Source: a virus
IMG/VR virus record: IMGVR_UViG_3300030329_005000
Span: 1-23,304 of that record
DNA: 23,304 nucleotides
Reading direction: 5' to 3' (one strand)
In this document: positions 21,549 to 23,304 of the stretch, in pieces
Layout of the letters: each line of letters opens with the position of its first letter
Numbering within the stretch: the first letter of the stretch is position 1
Made by a program: the position numbers and the translations under genes
Notes under the pieces: generated by a model
Seen by the model: the letters and a program-made list of their open reading frames with translations, nothing else
What the model was told of the DNA's origin: nothing
The model's database searches: none

Positions 21549-22388
21549 ATGACTATTCCGACGCTAGATTTTAACGGTTCAACTCCCGTGGTTACGATTC
21601 CGCAGGGTTTCCAGGTTTCTAAGTTTTTCAAACTCGAGAAGAAATACCATTTTAAGGTCAACAACCTACTTCAAGACGGGGACGGCAACACCAAGCTGCG
21701 CAAGAATAAGAAACGCGGTTTTAAAACCGTCGGCTTGAATCTTGCCCCTGCTAAGCTTGCAATGGTTGGGAACACCTGCCCGGCGTCTACCAAAGGGTGC
21801 AGGGAATCGTGCCTAGATAATTGCGGATTGCGCGCAGTGTTCACATCTATCCACATGGGTAAAATCGCCCGGACTGTTTTATGGTTCAAGGACCGCAAAC
21901 GATTTCTAGAGATGCTAGACGATGAACTAGAACGGAAACGGTACAGCGCAGAACGGGCGGGCGATCGCCTGGCCGCGCGTCTCAATGTTTTTTCAGATAT
22001 CCCGTTTGAAAAACATGGGGTGATGGATAGGCACCCCGAAATAGAATTTTACGATTACACAAAACGTCCTAAACGGTTTGGGCAAGTGCGCCCGAACTAC
22101 TGGGTTACCTTGTCGCGATCGGAAAACAACGAGACGCAGTGCTTGTATGCATTGTCCCAAGGCGCGAACGTCGCGGTTGTTTTCGCATCGATCGAGGGTA
22201 AGCAATTCACCACGTTGCCCAAGACCTGGAAAGGTTTCCCCGTGGTAGTTGGTGATGAATCGGATTTAAGGTTTCAAGATCCCAGGGGCCGCACTCGCGG
22301 CCGCGTTGTCGGGCTTGAATTGAAAGCCCCAAACAATCAACTTTACCAGAAGGCGATTGATAGCGGGTTCGCTCTACCGGTCGCGTGA
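21549..22388 (+). CDS. GP88-family phage protein
   Basis: 279 residues. The order of motifs is that of the GP88 family known from mycobacteriophage gene 88 and many others: LNLAPAKLAMVGNTCPAS, then the cysteine cluster C77-x6-C84-x3-C88-x3-C92, then helices with FKDRKRFLEML, RLNVFSDIPFE (145-155), FYDYTKRP (167-174), LSRSENNE (188-195) and the C-terminal GDESDLRFQDPRG (235-247) with VVGLELKA. The biochemical function of the family is not established; its cysteines suggest a metal site. GAAAGGTGCAAAATT precedes the ATG. It ends just before leader copy 3. Confidence 0.85.
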   Translation: MTIPTLDFNGSTPVVTIPQGFQVSKFFKLEKKYHFKVNNLLQDGDGNTKLRKNKKRGFKTVGLNLAPAKLAMVGNTCPASTKGCRESCLDNCGLRAVFTSIHMGKIARTVLWFKDRKRFLEMLDDELERKRYSAERAGDRLAARLNVFSDIPFEKHGVMDRHPEIEFYDYTKRPKRFGQVRPNYWVTLSRSENNETQCLYALSQGANVAVVFASIEGKQFTTLPKTWKGFPVVVGDESDLRFQDPRGRTRGRVVGLELKAPNNQLYQKAIDSGFALPVA

Positions 22389-22394
22389 ATTGTT

Positions 22395-22646
22395 GAGCGA
22401 GCGAAAGCGCCTATAGGGGTAAAAAATCTGCTGCGAAAATCCGATTTTCGGTCGGTCGGCAATCACCCGGCCGGCCGTTTTTTTTGGTCCCCCCCCCGCT
22501 GGGGATGCCCCCCCCTGGGTGCCCGGTTTTTCGGTCGCGTCGGTCGCGGGTGCCCCGGGCCTGCTGCGGTATTGCAAAGGAAAACAATTGCCGATTAGGA
22601 TTGTGAACCTGTTAGTTTTTTTTGTTTTTTTGAAAGGTGCAAAACG
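22395..22646 (+). repeat. Repeated leader, copy 3
   Basis: GAGCGAGCG; CCTATAGG palindrome; GTAAAAAATCTGCTG; CGAAAAT-CCG-ATTTTCG (22434-22450); terminator (22450-22485); C-tracts; TTGCCG (22588-22593), 16 bp, TGTTAG (22610-22615); T-rich run; GAAAGGTGCAAAACG before the ATG at 22647. Nearly the same length as copies 1 and 2 (249, 251 and 252 bp). Confidence 0.85.
22450..22485 (+). terminator. Terminator inside leader copy 3
   Basis: GGTCGGTCGG (22450-22459) pairs with CCGGCCGGCC (22467-22476) over 10 bp with two G-T wobbles, followed by G and eight T (22478-22485). Compared with copy 2, a C-to-T change keeps pairing by wobble. Confidence 0.7.
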
Positions 22647-23219
22647 ATGGGAATGGTCAAAAGACATCTCGACAAAATTTCGTGTGACAAGCTTGGAATG
22701 TCTGGAGAAATTACACGTTCTCTTATGGACGTCCTGGAGTTCCGGGGGTTTGAGTATTTAGAAGAACACCCTCAGCACTTCCTGATTGATATGCTGTTAT
22801 GTGAATCGCTGATTGATTCGGACTATTGGACCAAAATTAGGCAAACGGCAGAACGGGCAAGCGATCACCCAGGAATGTCTTTTAGTTGCTCGAATCCAAT
22901 TATTAGAAATGGACTTGTTGCCCTGCGAGATATTGCAACGGGAAAACACGTTACGGACACGACGATAGCGAGTACCATTTATCGGGACGTTGTCGGCAAG
23001 TTTGCCCGTTTGCAAATTGGCAGCTATTTAGTCAAAGCTACGGCAGAACCACTTTATGATATTGTGCGGTTTTACAATCCGAATATCCACACAATCGGCG
23101 CGCCTGTCATCAGGACTGGATTGACTCTGGAGGAAGCCCAGGCGCATTGCCGCGATCCAGAAACGAAAAAAGACGGCGTCTGGTTTGACGGCTACACTGA
23201 GCAAAAGGGGGGCGAGTAA
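22647..23219 (+). CDS. Uncharacterised protein, long paralog with a phage C-terminal motif
   Basis: 190 residues. Residues 1-121 are the paralog of the 19565 protein (MGMVKRH, KLGM, SLMDVL, EYLEE, DMLLC, GLVALRDIATGKHVT). Residues about 139-190 match a small-protein pattern common in phages: IVRFYN, GAPVIRTGLTLEEAQAHCRDPET (154-172 area), then GVWFDGYTE. Free-standing proteins of that pattern are widespread in phage genomes and have no known function. This gene seems to join the two modules. Leader copy 3 with GAAAGGTGCAAAACG directly precedes the ATG. Confidence 0.75.
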   Translation: MGMVKRHLDKISCDKLGMSGEITRSLMDVLEFRGFEYLEEHPQHFLIDMLLCESLIDSDYWTKIRQTAERASDHPGMSFSCSNPIIRNGLVALRDIATGKHVTDTTIASTIYRDVVGKFARLQIGSYLVKATAEPLYDIVRFYNPNIHTIGAPVIRTGLTLEEAQAHCRDPETKKDGVWFDGYTEQKGGE

Positions 23220-23220
23220 T

Positions 23221-23304
23221 ATGATTACTTTTGAAAAATGGCGAGAATCGGCAATCCGGCAAAAACCGGAACAAACCGAGCAAATTCTAAACAGGAAAGT
23301 TTAC
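23221..23304 (+). CDS. Start of another uncharacterised protein, 3' end outside window
   Basis: The ATG follows the previous stop by one base, with GGGGGGCGAG upstream. The 28 visible residues (MITFEKWRESAIRQKPEQ, then TEQILNRKVY) are charged and probably helical. Nothing further can be said. Confidence 0.5.
   Translation, partial: MITFEKWRESAIRQKPEQTEQILNRKVY

Noticed and set aside
19316-22646. CRISPR array or integron attC sites
   Set aside because: Units are 250 bp with full genes between them, no short regular spacers and no attC fold, and the integrase lies at the other end of the window and is of phage type.

Overview
The window reads as the left end of an integrated siphovirus-type prophage (or phage-derived element) beside chromosomal DNA. 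The host is probably a planctomycete or a similar GC-moderate environmental bacterium. That is an inference from a Tat-exported matrixin beside the junction, from the style of the uncharacterised tail proteins, and from the size and character of the intergenic DNA; no marker gene in the window fixes the taxon. No terminase, repressor, replication gene or endolysin could be recognised, and the right end of the element is not in the window.

Layout. (1) 1-845 is presumed chromosome: a leftward, 3'-truncated gene for a matrix-metalloprotease-like protein carrying both a Tat signal and a cysteine-switch-like motif, then a divergent promoter region with three phased TGTACATCA repeats. (2) 846-884 is the 5' half of an initiator tRNA (fMet, CAU). 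It stops exactly at the end of the anticodon loop and is followed by unrelated DNA; I read this as the left attachment junction. (3) 1015-2742 encodes a tyrosine integrase with two winged-helix-like repeats inserted in its catalytic domain. (4) 2743-3471 holds one small unknown gene and two promoter candidates. The second promoter lies under a perfect 9-bp inverted repeat that also covers the first structural start codon. (5) 3472-18719 is one tightly packed head-tail operon: gpW-like connector, portal, prohead protease with a nested scaffold start, major capsid, connector, tail terminator-like protein, tail tube, tail assembly chaperones joined by a -1 frameshift, HK97-gp10-like protein, tape measure, four large tail-tip or fibre candidates, a Cys-rich protein, a beta-structured fibre candidate and two small membrane proteins. 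(6) 18726-18803 is a GC-rich branched hairpin with a T-tract that looks like the late terminator, followed by a third membrane gene with a coiled coil.

(7) 19316-23304 is an accessory region built as cassettes. The same leader of about 250 bp occurs three times (19316-19564, 21070-21320, 22395-22646). Each copy carries a palindrome, terminator-like sequence, long C-tracts, a conserved TTGCCG-N16-TGTTAR box and a GAAAGGTGCAAAA ribosome-binding region directly before an ATG. The cassettes carry two paralogous unknown proteins (one short, one extended by a widespread phage C-terminal motif), several small unknown proteins and a GP88-family protein. This repeated-leader array is the best candidate for an undescribed system in the window.

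How the parts work together: the integrase recombines at tRNA-fMet; the late operon builds a capsid and a long non-contractile tail (tape measure 824 residues); membrane proteins near its end probably serve lysis; the cassettes to the right look like independently transcribed accessory units.
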